A stretch of 24,367 bases of DNA, from NCBI GenBank assembly GCA_044450465.1, contig JBIOJB010000044.1, forward strand, positions 1 through 24,367, in the 5' to 3' direction. The stretch's first letter is position 1, and the number at the start of each line of letters is the position of its first letter. The stretch comes from JBIOJB01 sp044450465. GTDB lineage: Bacteria > Chloroflexota > Dormibacteria > Dormibacterales > Dormibacteraceae. Both the position numbers and the translations under genes were made by a program. Shown one piece after another: positions 7,466 through 14,050 of this stretch. The notes beneath the pieces were generated by a model. That model was not told the DNA's origin. It searched no databases and was given only the letters and a program-made list of their open reading frames with translations.

Positions 7466-9175
7466 TTACGGCTTCAGCAGCTCCATCTGTGCTAGCAGCG
7501 CTTGGTTGGCGGGATCGAAGCGGTCGAGGTAGACCGCGGCGCGGGCGGCATCTCGCGCATCGGTGACGTAACCGAGCCGGCTGTCGGCGACTGCGAGGTT
7601 TCGGTACATCTCCGGGTTGAAGGTCCCCAGCTTTGCGGCCGATGAATAGGCGTCGCGGGCCCTCGCCCAATCCTGAGCTTCGAAAGCAAGGTTCCCAACC
7701 TCCACCGCGTAGACGCTTTCTTGCGGCGCTAGTCGCCGGGCCGCTGCGGCGAGGACGCTTGCGGCGGCGCGGTGTCCGGCCACGTCTTCGTGATAAGCCT
7801 GCAGGAGTCCCGCGTCAGCGAGATATGCGCTGCCCAATGCGGGGACTGCCAGCGCAGCCAGGCCTGCGATGACGGCCAACGCCAACAGCCTCGCCCGCAG
7901 CGACGGCAGCCCAACCGATATCTGCTTTGCGCTACCGCCACTCCAGATCACCACCGCCGCGGCGACGAGGATCCACATCGGCAGCGCCGCCGGTAGGGCC
8001 GTGAAGTTGAACTGCAGCACCACCTCGTAGCCGGCCCAGCCCGCCAGCAAGCCCCAACCTTCGGGGAATCGCGGTCCGCGCCAGAAGGCCAGCGCGACCG
8101 CGGCCAGCAACCAGAGGTAGGCGGCGACTCCCAGCACTCCCTGTGTGGCCGCCACCTGAAGCAGCTCGGAGTGGGCTTTGTCGAACTGCGCGTAGTAGCC
8201 CCAGTTGCCGGACTGGTAACGCGGGTAGACCAGCCCGAACGTGTCGGGCCCATATCCGATGAGCGGGCGGGCCGCGACCAGCGGAATCGTGTCCGTCCAG
8301 ACATGCAGTCGATCGCTCACTGTCTCCACTTGCGAGACGGCCCCGTTGGTCGACGTTCCATGCTCGAGCCCTACGGGCGCGAGGGCGGCGGCGCTCAGGA
8401 CGAGCGCCACAGTTGCCGCCTGCAGCAACCGGTTCCGCATCGCGGGCAGCTGCTGTCCGAACAAAAGAATTGCGATGGCGATCGCCAGTCCGATCCACGA
8501 GCTCCGGCTGAGCGTGAGCAGCAGCGCCAGCAGCATTGCCGCCAGGGCGTTCCCGGCGAGCAGCCGCGTCAGCGCCGATTTCGCAGAGAGCACCTCGACG
8601 TAAGCCACCGGGCACAGGAGGACGAGAAAAGCGCCCAGCACGTTGGCGTTGCCCATGGTCCCGTAGGCGCGCGCCGGCTGGCCGGTGACGGAATCTCCGA
8701 TCCACTGGACGATCGCGATCACCGCCACGACGAACCCCGACGCGATCAAAGCGCGCTGCAGAGCGCGTGCTTCGCCGGCGTCCCGGATGCTCTGCACGGT
8801 CAGCCAGAAAATCGCGCCGTAGGTGCACAGCGTGAGCAGACCGTCGTAGCGCGCATAAGTGCCGAAGATCCCGATGCCCAGGTTGACGCCAAAGACGGCC
8901 GAGACCACCGCCGACCCGATGAAAGCAAGCAAAGGAAGGTCGAGCGGCGTGCGCTTCCAGACAAGACGATTCGCAACCGCCGCGCGTGCCACGAAGAGCG
9001 CGGCCAGCGCGAGCACAAGAAACCTGGCCACCAGCAGCTTGGGCAGCACGTAGTGGTCGAACGTCAGCGGCCAGAACGTGAGGGGAAGGACGAACGCAAT
9101 GGTGCGCAGAGTCCACCGCTCGATTGCGCCCAACCTCGTCTGGGCCGAGCTCGCTTCGGCCGACACGGCCATCAC
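7466..9175 (-). CDS. O-antigen ligase/polymerase-like protein (Wzy_C) with TPR tail
   Basis: This 569-residue membrane protein has about ten to twelve helices. It carries the Wzy_C family signatures TLSRSSW (221-227, with the conserved Arg) and, in the large outside loop, RPLIGYGPDTFG (303-314) followed by KAHSELLQVAATQG (333-346, with the conserved His335). Such enzymes join or polymerise lipid-linked glycans on the outer face of the membrane. Residues about 450-569 are a helical tail with TPR-like spacing (NLAFEAQDWARARDAY, then NPEMYRNLAVADSRLGYVTD), known as a partner-binding tail in many homologues. The start is GTG 9175 or ATG 9172; AGGG just ahead is too close to decide. It begins 18 nt after the 9194-10090 gene and ends 30 nt before the next. 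Ligase and polymerase cannot be told apart by sequence alone. Confidence 0.9.
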   Translation of the reverse strand: MMAVSAEASSAQTRLGAIERWTLRTIAFVLPLTFWPLTFDHYVLPKLLVARFLVLALAALFVARAAVANRLVWKRTPLDLPLLAFIGSAVVSAVFGVNLGIGIFGTYARYDGLLTLCTYGAIFWLTVQSIRDAGEARALQRALIASGFVVAVIAIVQWIGDSVTGQPARAYGTMGNANVLGAFLVLLCPVAYVEVLSAKSALTRLLAGNALAAMLLALLLTLSRSSWIGLAIAIAILLFGQQLPAMRNRLLQAATVALVLSAAALAPVGLEHGTSTNGAVSQVETVSDRLHVWTDTIPLVAARPLIGYGPDTFGLVYPRYQSGNWGYYAQFDKAHSELLQVAATQGVLGVAAYLWLLAAVALAFWRGPRFPEGWGLLAGWAGYEVVLQFNFTALPAALPMWILVAAAVVIWSGGSAKQISVGLPSLRARLLALAVIAGLAALAVPALGSAYLADAGLLQAYHEDVAGHRAAASVLAAAARRLAPQESVYAVEVGNLAFEAQDWARARDAYSSAAKLGTFNPEMYRNLAVADSRLGYVTDARDAARAAVYLDRFDPANQALLAQMELLKP

Positions 9176-9193
9176 CCTACGGCTTGCGAGGCC

Positions 9194-10090
9194 TCAGGAC
9201 CAGGGCGGTCCAGCCCGCCGGCGGATCCAGACGTAGATGCCGGCGCCGACCGCGATCGCCGCCGCCGCGAGGACAAGCACCGGCCAGGCAGGAAACGCCG
9301 CCGGCGTCACTTCTGCGGCGGCTGGTGTGGCGGAGATCGTCGCCGGTGGAAACGCGAGAGGACTCGGAGACGGTGAGGAAGGCGAGGTCTGGATTGGAGG
9401 CAACGGCGACGGAGAAGGGAGCGAGGTGCCTGTGACGGTGATCGGCGTGCATACCTTGAGAACGACCGGCTGGTTGCCGGCCCAAGGCGGGCCCGTGTCA
9501 CCGCACACCTGGTGAACCCCGGCGTCGCCGGGCATGTATCCGAGGCCCCCCGAGATGTTGCCCTGGTTGTCGGCAGTCGGACCAGGCGTCCCCAGGAATA
9601 TGTCGGGCGTATCGATGTACAGAGCCACGAGCTCACCGGGTGGGAATCCGCTCCCGGTCACGGTGACCGTGGTACGCGGAGGACCCGAGGTGGGAGTCAC
9701 AACGAGCACCGGCTTGTAGTCGGTGACCGCAAGCGGGGCGCACGCGATGACGGCAGCCGACTGTGTGCTGGCGTAGAGGTCCGCGCAGATGGTGTGCGGG
9801 CCCGGCGCAGCCAGTATCGGGATGGACACGGAAAATGCCCCATGGTCGTCGGAAGCTCCAAACAGACCCAGCGCATGCGATGGGGAATCGAGATAGATGT
9901 CGATGCGCGCTTTGGCCGGATAACCGGAGCCGCTGATCGTGATTTGCGCATCGGGCGCAGCCGAACCCGGATTCACTGTGAGGCTGGCCACTGCAGCGGA
10001 AGGCGACGGGCTTGAATCGGCGATCACAGCGGGTGACCACGCGATCCACAACGCCGCTCCGGCGGTTCCCAGCATCGCAAGTTTCCGCAT
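9194..10090 (-). CDS. Secreted two-repeat protein with C-terminal membrane anchor
   Basis: I chose the ATG at 10090 (298 residues, signal peptide starting MRKLAMLGTAG and ending near VIA) over ATG 10099 and the longer TTG at 10165, which would start inside the terminator hairpin upstream. After the signal there are two beta-rich domains of about 90 residues, each with an SGSG(Y/F)P turn, an IYLDSP or ALYIDTP strand and a conserved H-x(2)-C pair plus a second Cys: PHTICADLY with AC 14 residues on, and HQVCGDTG with VC 17 residues on. They resemble Ig-like/IPT-type repeats. A Ser/Pro-rich linker follows, then a single helix (about PVLVLAAAAIAVGAGIYVW) and a basic end RRRAG, that is, a type-I anchor. 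A paralogous single-repeat protein is encoded at 13495-14028. Function is unknown; a surface structural or glycan-binding role is inferred. Confidence 0.8.
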   Translation of the reverse strand: MRKLAMLGTAGAALWIAWSPAVIADSSPSPSAAVASLTVNPGSAAPDAQITISGSGYPAKARIDIYLDSPSHALGLFGASDDHGAFSVSIPILAAPGPHTICADLYASTQSAAVIACAPLAVTDYKPVLVVTPTSGPPRTTVTVTGSGFPPGELVALYIDTPDIFLGTPGPTADNQGNISGGLGYMPGDAGVHQVCGDTGPPWAGNQPVVLKVCTPITVTGTSLPSPSPLPPIQTSPSSPSPSPLAFPPATISATPAAAEVTPAAFPAWPVLVLAAAAIAVGAGIYVWIRRRAGPPWS

Positions 10091-10153
10091 ACCGGCCATT
10101 GCATCGGATAACGAGTGCCAGGCGTTGGGGTTACTGCCGGCGTGGACTGAAAC

Positions 10154-10180
10154 GACCGCCGCCAAAGACGAGCGGCGGTC
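10154..10180 (-). terminator. Strong intrinsic-type hairpin after the ABM-fold gene
   Basis: The arms gaccgccgc (10154-10162) and gcggcggtc (10172-10180) are a perfect 9-bp inverted repeat with a 9-nt loop. On the minus strand they come 17 nt after the stop of the ABM-fold gene and are followed by gtttcag. The T-run is short. The hairpin separates that gene from the secreted protein starting at 10090, which supports a new transcription unit there. Confidence 0.6.
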
Positions 10181-10197
10181 GCATGTGATCGGTGTGT

Positions 10198-10842
10198 CTA
10201 GGCTCTGGCCTGAGCCTGGGTTACGGCTGCGCTGATGTCCACGACCGCGGTCTCGAAGACTTCGACCTGAACGTCATGCGGGCCCGCGCCCGCGATCTTG
10301 GCGGCCTCGGCCCGCGGCCCGGCGAGCTTGCTTGCGCTGGCGGCTTCGTCTTCGCTGGTCTCCCACACGGTCGATACGCTGAGGCGTCCAGTCTGGCGGT
10401 CGACGCTTGCGACAGTCGCCTGGTAACCGTGTTGCGCCTTGAGAATCGGCAGCACCTGGTTGCGGATGTACACGATCGCCGCGTCCAGCTTCTCAGGATC
10501 GCCATTGGCGGTGACCAATCGCATGAAGGTACCTGCTTTCGGCGCCGCCGCGCGATCCATGATCATCAGCTCCGCCCGCTCCACGTTGACGATCCGAGCT
10601 CCGGCGCTCGTGGCCGTCTGCGTGCGTGCCTCCATTCCGGTCTGCTCGCTCGACGCCAGCGCCTTTACTGATTCCCAATACGTGACGCCGAGTGCCGCGC
10701 CTGACCTCCGATCGACCAGCAGCACGGCGCCCTGGTTGCCTGGCGCCGAACGAAGCGTCTTGACGGTGCTCGCCTTGAAGTTCTCGATCGCCGCGTCGAC
10801 TTTGTCCGGCGATGCCTGGATTCGGGTTGCGCGAAGGAACAT
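10198..10842 (-). CDS. Two-domain ABM-fold (dimeric alpha/beta barrel) protein
   Basis: The start chosen is ATG 10842, because GGGGGG at 10850-10855 gives a Shine-Dalgarno with a 7-nt spacer; ATG 10857 in frame is an alternative. The 214-residue cytoplasmic product has two similar halves of about 95 residues. Half one begins MFLRATRIQASPDKVDAAIE and ends with WESVKALASSEQ; half two begins FMRLVTANGDPEKLDAAIVY and ends VWETSEDEAASA. This is the pattern of the antibiotic biosynthesis monooxygenase/ferredoxin-like alpha+beta barrel fold, here as a fused pair that could stand in for the usual dimer. No cofactor or catalytic residue is evident, so I do not infer an oxygenase or heme-degrading activity. 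It is transcribed divergently from the 10984 gene and ends at the 10154 hairpin. Confidence 0.75.
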   Translation of the reverse strand: MFLRATRIQASPDKVDAAIENFKASTVKTLRSAPGNQGAVLLVDRRSGAALGVTYWESVKALASSEQTGMEARTQTATSAGARIVNVERAELMIMDRAAAPKAGTFMRLVTANGDPEKLDAAIVYIRNQVLPILKAQHGYQATVASVDRQTGRLSVSTVWETSEDEAASASKLAGPRAEAAKIAGAGPHDVQVEVFETAVVDISAAVTQAQARA

Positions 10843-10983
10843 GGTTCTGCCCCCCATAGGAAAACGATCAGCTTGGAACACGATGGCCGGGAGACGCCCG
10901 GGCCCAAAGGCAGCCTACGACCGATCCGGCCAACGTGCCGGTTACGAAAAGTTGCCGCATTGGGACGACAATGGAGCAACCCG
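10843..10983. promoter_or_regulatory. Divergent intergenic region, presumed promoters
   Basis: The 141 bases between the divergent starts at 10842 (minus) and 10984 (plus) must hold promoters for at least one direction unless transcription comes from outside. I could not identify a convincing -35/-10 pair in either direction. Confidence 0.35.
10850..10855 (-). promoter_or_regulatory. Ribosome binding site deciding the ABM-fold start
   Basis: On the minus strand this is GGGGGG, 7 nt ahead of ATG 10842. It is the reason for preferring 10842 over the longer in-frame starts at 10857 and 10881. Confidence 0.6.
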
Positions 10984-11520
10984 ATGCGTGGCCCCACCGA
11001 TCAGCGGCCGGCAGTCCCCGACTTTGGCCGGGTGGCCCCCGAGCACGCGGCAACTTTCCTCGGGATCATGACGATCCTGCACAGCGAGCCGGCCGCGCCC
11101 GCGTTCGGGCGTCTCCTCAAGAAGAGCCTCCAGCCGGACGACTACGTTCTGCTCGCGCACATCTTCGAAGAGATCAGCGTCATGGCGCTCCACCACCTGA
11201 TCCCGGAGGCGCTCCTTTTCGACGCGTTTGGTTTCGACCTCTATTGGGAGGAGCTACGGGAAGACATCCTGTCATTGAGGCAGCAAACCGGAAACGAGAA
11301 GTTTTGCGAGAACTTCGAGATCGCCTCTGACCGAGCTCGCGAATACCGCAACGATCGCCCACCCAAGCGCCGCTGGCATCACAAGTCGGAAGACGAGGGT
11401 CCACAAGAACCGCCTGGGGGTGCCGGTCGCAAGCCACCTGGGCCTTCAGCCTCTCCCGCCGAGGAACCCGGCATCCGGAGCGAGTCGGAGCGCGATCCGG
11501 CAACTCGACGGAGTCCGTAG
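10984..11520 (+). CDS. Uncharacterised helical protein with charged disordered tail
   Basis: The start is ATG 10984, with GGAG at 10973-10976 seven bases ahead; an ORF extending up to 10873 has no such signal. The 178-residue product has a helical core of about 130 residues (LKKSLQPDDYVLLAHIFEEI, then LIPEALLFDAFGFDLYWEEL) and a C-terminal tail of about 50 residues rich in Pro, Glu, Arg, Gly and Ser with no hydrophobic segment. I do not recognise the family; DUF4760-like proteins have a loosely similar helical layout, but this is a weak resemblance. The stop TAG (11518-11520) lies 2 nt before the proposed start of the epimerase, so the two are probably translated from one message. Confidence 0.65.
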   Translation: MRGPTDQRPAVPDFGRVAPEHAATFLGIMTILHSEPAAPAFGRLLKKSLQPDDYVLLAHIFEEISVMALHHLIPEALLFDAFGFDLYWEELREDILSLRQQTGNEKFCENFEIASDRAREYRNDRPPKRRWHHKSEDEGPQEPPGGAGRKPPGPSASPAEEPGIRSESERDPATRRSP

Positions 11521-11525
11521 ATATC
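11510..11525 (+). promoter_or_regulatory. Ribosome binding site and non-canonical ATC start
   Basis: GGAG at 11510-11513 is followed, after a 9-nt spacer that contains the upstream stop TAG, by ATC at 11523 in frame with the epimerase. The in-frame region is open from 11331, after the TGA at 11328, and holds no ATG, GTG or TTG before TTG 11580. That codon lies beyond the glycine-rich motif. Confidence 0.45.
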
Positions 11526-12449
11526 GCTCCGCGCAAATCAGCGCTGGTTACGGGAGGCGCGGGTTTCATCGGATCTCATTTGGTGCGCCGCCTGGTCGCG
11601 GATCACTACGAAGTTCGCGTCCTGGACAATTTCACGACCGGCAAGCCCGCCAACCTTTCGGGTCTCGAATCTGTCGAGGTCGTACACGGTGACGTCCGCT
11701 CTCGCGCCGACCTGGAGCGGGCGATGCACGCCGTTGAGGCCGTCTTTCACCTCGCCGCCATCGCTTCGGTCGAGCGGTCTTGGAGCGACCCCGTCGAAAC
11801 GCTAGCCGTGAACGCCCACGGCACTGCCAACGTCATCGAGGCGGCGGTCAAGAGTGGTATCTCGGCGGTCGTCTACTCGTCCTCGGCGGCGGTCTATGGA
11901 GACCAGGAGGTTGAGACCACCTCGGAGGAGCTCGAACCGAGACCGATCTCTCCCTATGGCTACTCGAAGTTGCTAGGCGAGAAGATCGCGCTCGCGCATT
12001 CGCAATCGGCTCGAGGTGTGCGCGTGATCGCCCTGCGGTACTTCAACGTGTTCGGTCCAGGCCAGGATCCCGATTCGCCCTACTCCGCCGCGATCCCCAT
12101 CTTCATCAAACATGCGTTGGCCGGCACCACAGCGACAATCTATGGCGACGGCCAGCAGAGCCGCGATTTCCTGCATGTGGACGATGTTGCCCAGGCCAAT
12201 GTTTGCGCGTTCGAGAGCGACGCGTCTGGCCTTGCGATCAACATCGCTTCGGGTCAGAGCCACACGCTTCTCCAGCTCGTGGATGCGATCAACACCATCA
12301 CCGGCCGGACCTTGTCGACGACCTTTGCCCCCCCACGCGAGGGCGACATCAGGCATTCGCTGGCCGATGTCCGGCTAGCCGAAAACGCGATTGGCTTTCA
12401 CTCGAAAATCGCTTTCGCCGAAGGCCTGCGCCGGACGATCCGCGGTTAG
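11523..12449 (+). CDS. NAD-dependent sugar-nucleotide epimerase (GalE/WbpP-like)
   Basis: If initiated at the ATC at 11523, this 308-residue enzyme is an extended short-chain dehydrogenase/reductase. The NAD-binding motif GGAGFIG is at residues 11-17, YSSSAAVYGD precedes the catalytic region, and the catalytic pair is Y145-x3-K149 (YGYSK). The RYFNVFGPGQDPDSPYS segment is typical of UDP-glucose/UDP-N-acetylglucosamine 4-epimerases. It therefore likely interconverts UDP-hexoses or N-acetylhexosamines at C4 in the cytoplasm, although related SDRs act as dehydratases or GDP-sugar reductases. No canonical start codon precedes the NAD motif; the first is TTG 11580, which would delete it. Either an ATC start, a base error or a degenerating gene must be considered. 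It converges on gmd, sharing the stop bases ttag at 12446-12449, and is the best candidate partner sugar enzyme in the locus. Confidence 0.85.
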   Translation: MAPRKSALVTGGAGFIGSHLVRRLVADHYEVRVLDNFTTGKPANLSGLESVEVVHGDVRSRADLERAMHAVEAVFHLAAIASVERSWSDPVETLAVNAHGTANVIEAAVKSGISAVVYSSSAAVYGDQEVETTSEELEPRPISPYGYSKLLGEKIALAHSQSARGVRVIALRYFNVFGPGQDPDSPYSAAIPIFIKHALAGTTATIYGDGQQSRDFLHVDDVAQANVCAFESDASGLAINIASGQSHTLLQLVDAINTITGRTLSTTFAPPREGDIRHSLADVRLAENAIGFHSKIAFAEGLRRTIRG

Positions 12450-13480
12450 GCGCTCTCCGCTCGAGCCGACGGCTTGCGGAGATGCTTTGTGGGGTCGACA
12501 CCCTCGAGCTCGAGGTCGTGGACGAGCATTTCGTGGACCAGCTGATCGAAGGTGGTCCTTGGTTTCCAGCCCAACTTCTTCCTCGCTTTGGACGCGTCTC
12601 CGCGCAGCCGGTCGACCTCGGCGGGCCGCATGTAGGCTTCGTCAACCACGACGTATTCGTGCCAGTCGAGGCCCGCGGCGCTGAATGCGGCTTCGATGAA
12701 GTCCCGCACGGAGCGCATGTCGCCGGTGGCGATCACAAAGTCATCCGGCTCATCCTGCTGCAGCATGAGCCACATGGCTTCGACGTAGTCGCGGGCGTGA
12801 CCCCAGTCCCGCTGGGAGTCGAGGTTGCCGACGCGCAGCTTGTCCAGCTTGCCGGCCAGGATCTGCCCGATCCCGCGCGTGACCTTGCGCGTGATGAAGT
12901 TTTCGCCGCGCCGGGGGGACTCATGGTTGAACAGGATCCCGCTGCACGCGAACAGGTGATGCGCCTCGCGATAGTTCACCGTCATCCAGTGCGCGTAAAG
13001 CTTCGCAGCGGCGTAGGGGCTCCTCGGGTGGAACTGCGTCGTCTCGTTCTGGGGCGGCGGCGACGATCCGAACATCTCCGACGTCGACGCCTGGTAGAAC
13101 CGCGTGGGCGTGCCCATCGTGCGGATTGCTTCCAGCAGACGCGTCGTGCCTAGCCCATCCGCGTCGCCGGTGTACTCGGGTTGGTCGAACGAGATCTGGA
13201 CGTGGCTCTGCGCGGCCAGGTTGTAGATCTCATCGGGTTTCACCGTCTTGACAAGTCGATTGAGGCCACCAGAGTCGGTCATGTCACCGTAGTGCAGAAC
13301 GAAGCGCGCACCTTCTGGATGACTCGGGTTGGAATGCTGCAGATGGTCGATGCGGCCCCGATTCATGGTTGACGACCGGCGCACGACGCCGTGCACCTCA
13401 TAACCCTTGCCGAGTAAGAGCTCAGCCAGATAGGAACCGTCCTGTCCAGTGATCCCGGTGATGAGCGCGGTATGGGCCAT
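12446..13480 (-). CDS. gmd: GDP-mannose 4,6-dehydratase
   Basis: The 344-residue product catalyses NADP-dependent conversion of GDP-D-mannose to GDP-4-dehydro-6-deoxy-D-mannose, the branch point to GDP-fucose, GDP-rhamnose and related sugars. Signatures are TGITGQDG (residues 8-15, NADP site), YNLAAQSHV (86-94), the catalytic STSE stretch (132-135) and Y156-x3-K160 (YAAAK), and NHESPRRGENFITRKV (185-200). Length matches the family. The start ATG 13480 is chosen because upstream in-frame codons would add 72 non-homologous residues. It follows the small anchored protein gene by 14 nt and is the last gene of the right operon. No GDP-fucose synthase or GDP-4-keto-6-deoxymannose reductase is in the window, so the final sugar is unknown. 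Confidence 0.95.
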   Translation of the reverse strand: MAHTALITGITGQDGSYLAELLLGKGYEVHGVVRRSSTMNRGRIDHLQHSNPSHPEGARFVLHYGDMTDSGGLNRLVKTVKPDEIYNLAAQSHVQISFDQPEYTGDADGLGTTRLLEAIRTMGTPTRFYQASTSEMFGSSPPPQNETTQFHPRSPYAAAKLYAHWMTVNYREAHHLFACSGILFNHESPRRGENFITRKVTRGIGQILAGKLDKLRVGNLDSQRDWGHARDYVEAMWLMLQQDEPDDFVIATGDMRSVRDFIEAAFSAAGLDWHEYVVVDEAYMRPAEVDRLRGDASKARKKLGWKPRTTFDQLVHEMLVHDLELEGVDPTKHLRKPSARAESA

Positions 13481-13494
13481 TCCAGTACGGAAGT

Positions 13495-14028
13495 CTATGG
13501 TTTTGGCTGGTCCGACCTTCGCATGCGCGTAACCGCAACCACGCCAAGCACGATCAAAATCACGAACCCACCGAGCGCAAGTGGAATTGGAACCCCAGGC
13601 GCAGAGGCCGGAGTTGCAATCGTGTTGACCGTGAACTGGGCACAAGCCTTGGCCGCAACCGCCTGGGTGCTGCCCAGGAAGGTCGTATCCCCGCACACCT
13701 CATGGGGTCCCGCCTTCGCGGGATTTACCTTGCCTGACAGGTCGTAATTCTTGGCGGGCCACGTGATGTTCTGCTGAAACGCGCCTTGCGCGTCTGCCTG
13801 AGGTCCGGGCGGAGGGTTGCCCAGGTACGGCCCCGGAGAGTCGATGTACAACGCGACGACCTCGAGAGGAGGAAAGCCGGAACCCGAGATCGTAAGTGGG
13901 GTGCCGGGCAGACCAGACTGGGCGGTGAGGGTGATCGTGGGCGAGCCGGATGATGCGGCGAGGCCGGCGGCCGGCATTGAAGTCGACCACGCGACTACCA
14001 TCAGCCCCGCAATCCAACGGAATTTCAT
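13495..14028 (-). CDS. Small secreted single-repeat protein with C-terminal anchor
   Basis: The start chosen is ATG 14028 (177 residues; GTG 14037 would add three). A signal peptide (MKFRWIAGLMVVAW through AAGLAA) is followed by one beta-rich domain with SGSGFPP, VALYIDSP and HEVCGDTT followed 16 residues later by a second Cys. These match the second repeat of the 9194-10090 protein closely. A single membrane helix (about IPLALGGFVILIVLGVVAV) and a basic end RMRRSD anchor it, so the domain faces outwards. It lies between a membrane glycosyltransferase-like gene (22-nt gap) and gmd (14-nt gap) in the right operon. The shared domain links the left and right blocks. Function is unknown; a partner or scaffold of the glycan machinery is inferred. 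Confidence 0.8.
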   Translation of the reverse strand: MKFRWIAGLMVVAWSTSMPAAGLAASSGSPTITLTAQSGLPGTPLTISGSGFPPLEVVALYIDSPGPYLGNPPPGPQADAQGAFQQNITWPAKNYDLSGKVNPAKAGPHEVCGDTTFLGSTQAVAAKACAQFTVNTIATPASAPGVPIPLALGGFVILIVLGVVAVTRMRRSDQPKP

Positions 14029-14050
14029 CCGTGGCACTGTAGCAAGAGCC

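Noticed and set aside
6438..7670. Minus-strand ORF (410 codons) overlapping the 6203-7435 and ligase genes
   Set aside because: It crosses two genes with better support and has an Arg-rich shadow composition.
7932..9116. Minus-strand ORF (394 codons) and plus-strand ORF 8171-9376 over the ligase gene
   Set aside because: Neither shows hydrophobic segments or motifs, while the ligase frame has the Wzy_C signatures and TPR tail.
10091..10165. Longer N-terminus (TTG start at 10165) for the secreted two-repeat protein
   Set aside because: It would begin inside the terminator hairpin and place a non-signal stretch ahead of a clear signal peptide at 10090.
12203..13153. Plus-strand ORF (316 codons) opposite gmd
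   Set aside because: It runs through the convergent gmd gene and the epimerase tail, and its composition is that of an antisense shadow.
13481..13696. Extended 416-residue form of gmd
   Set aside because: The extra 72 residues have no family match and overlap the C-terminal part of the neighbouring gene; ATG 13480 gives the standard N-terminus.
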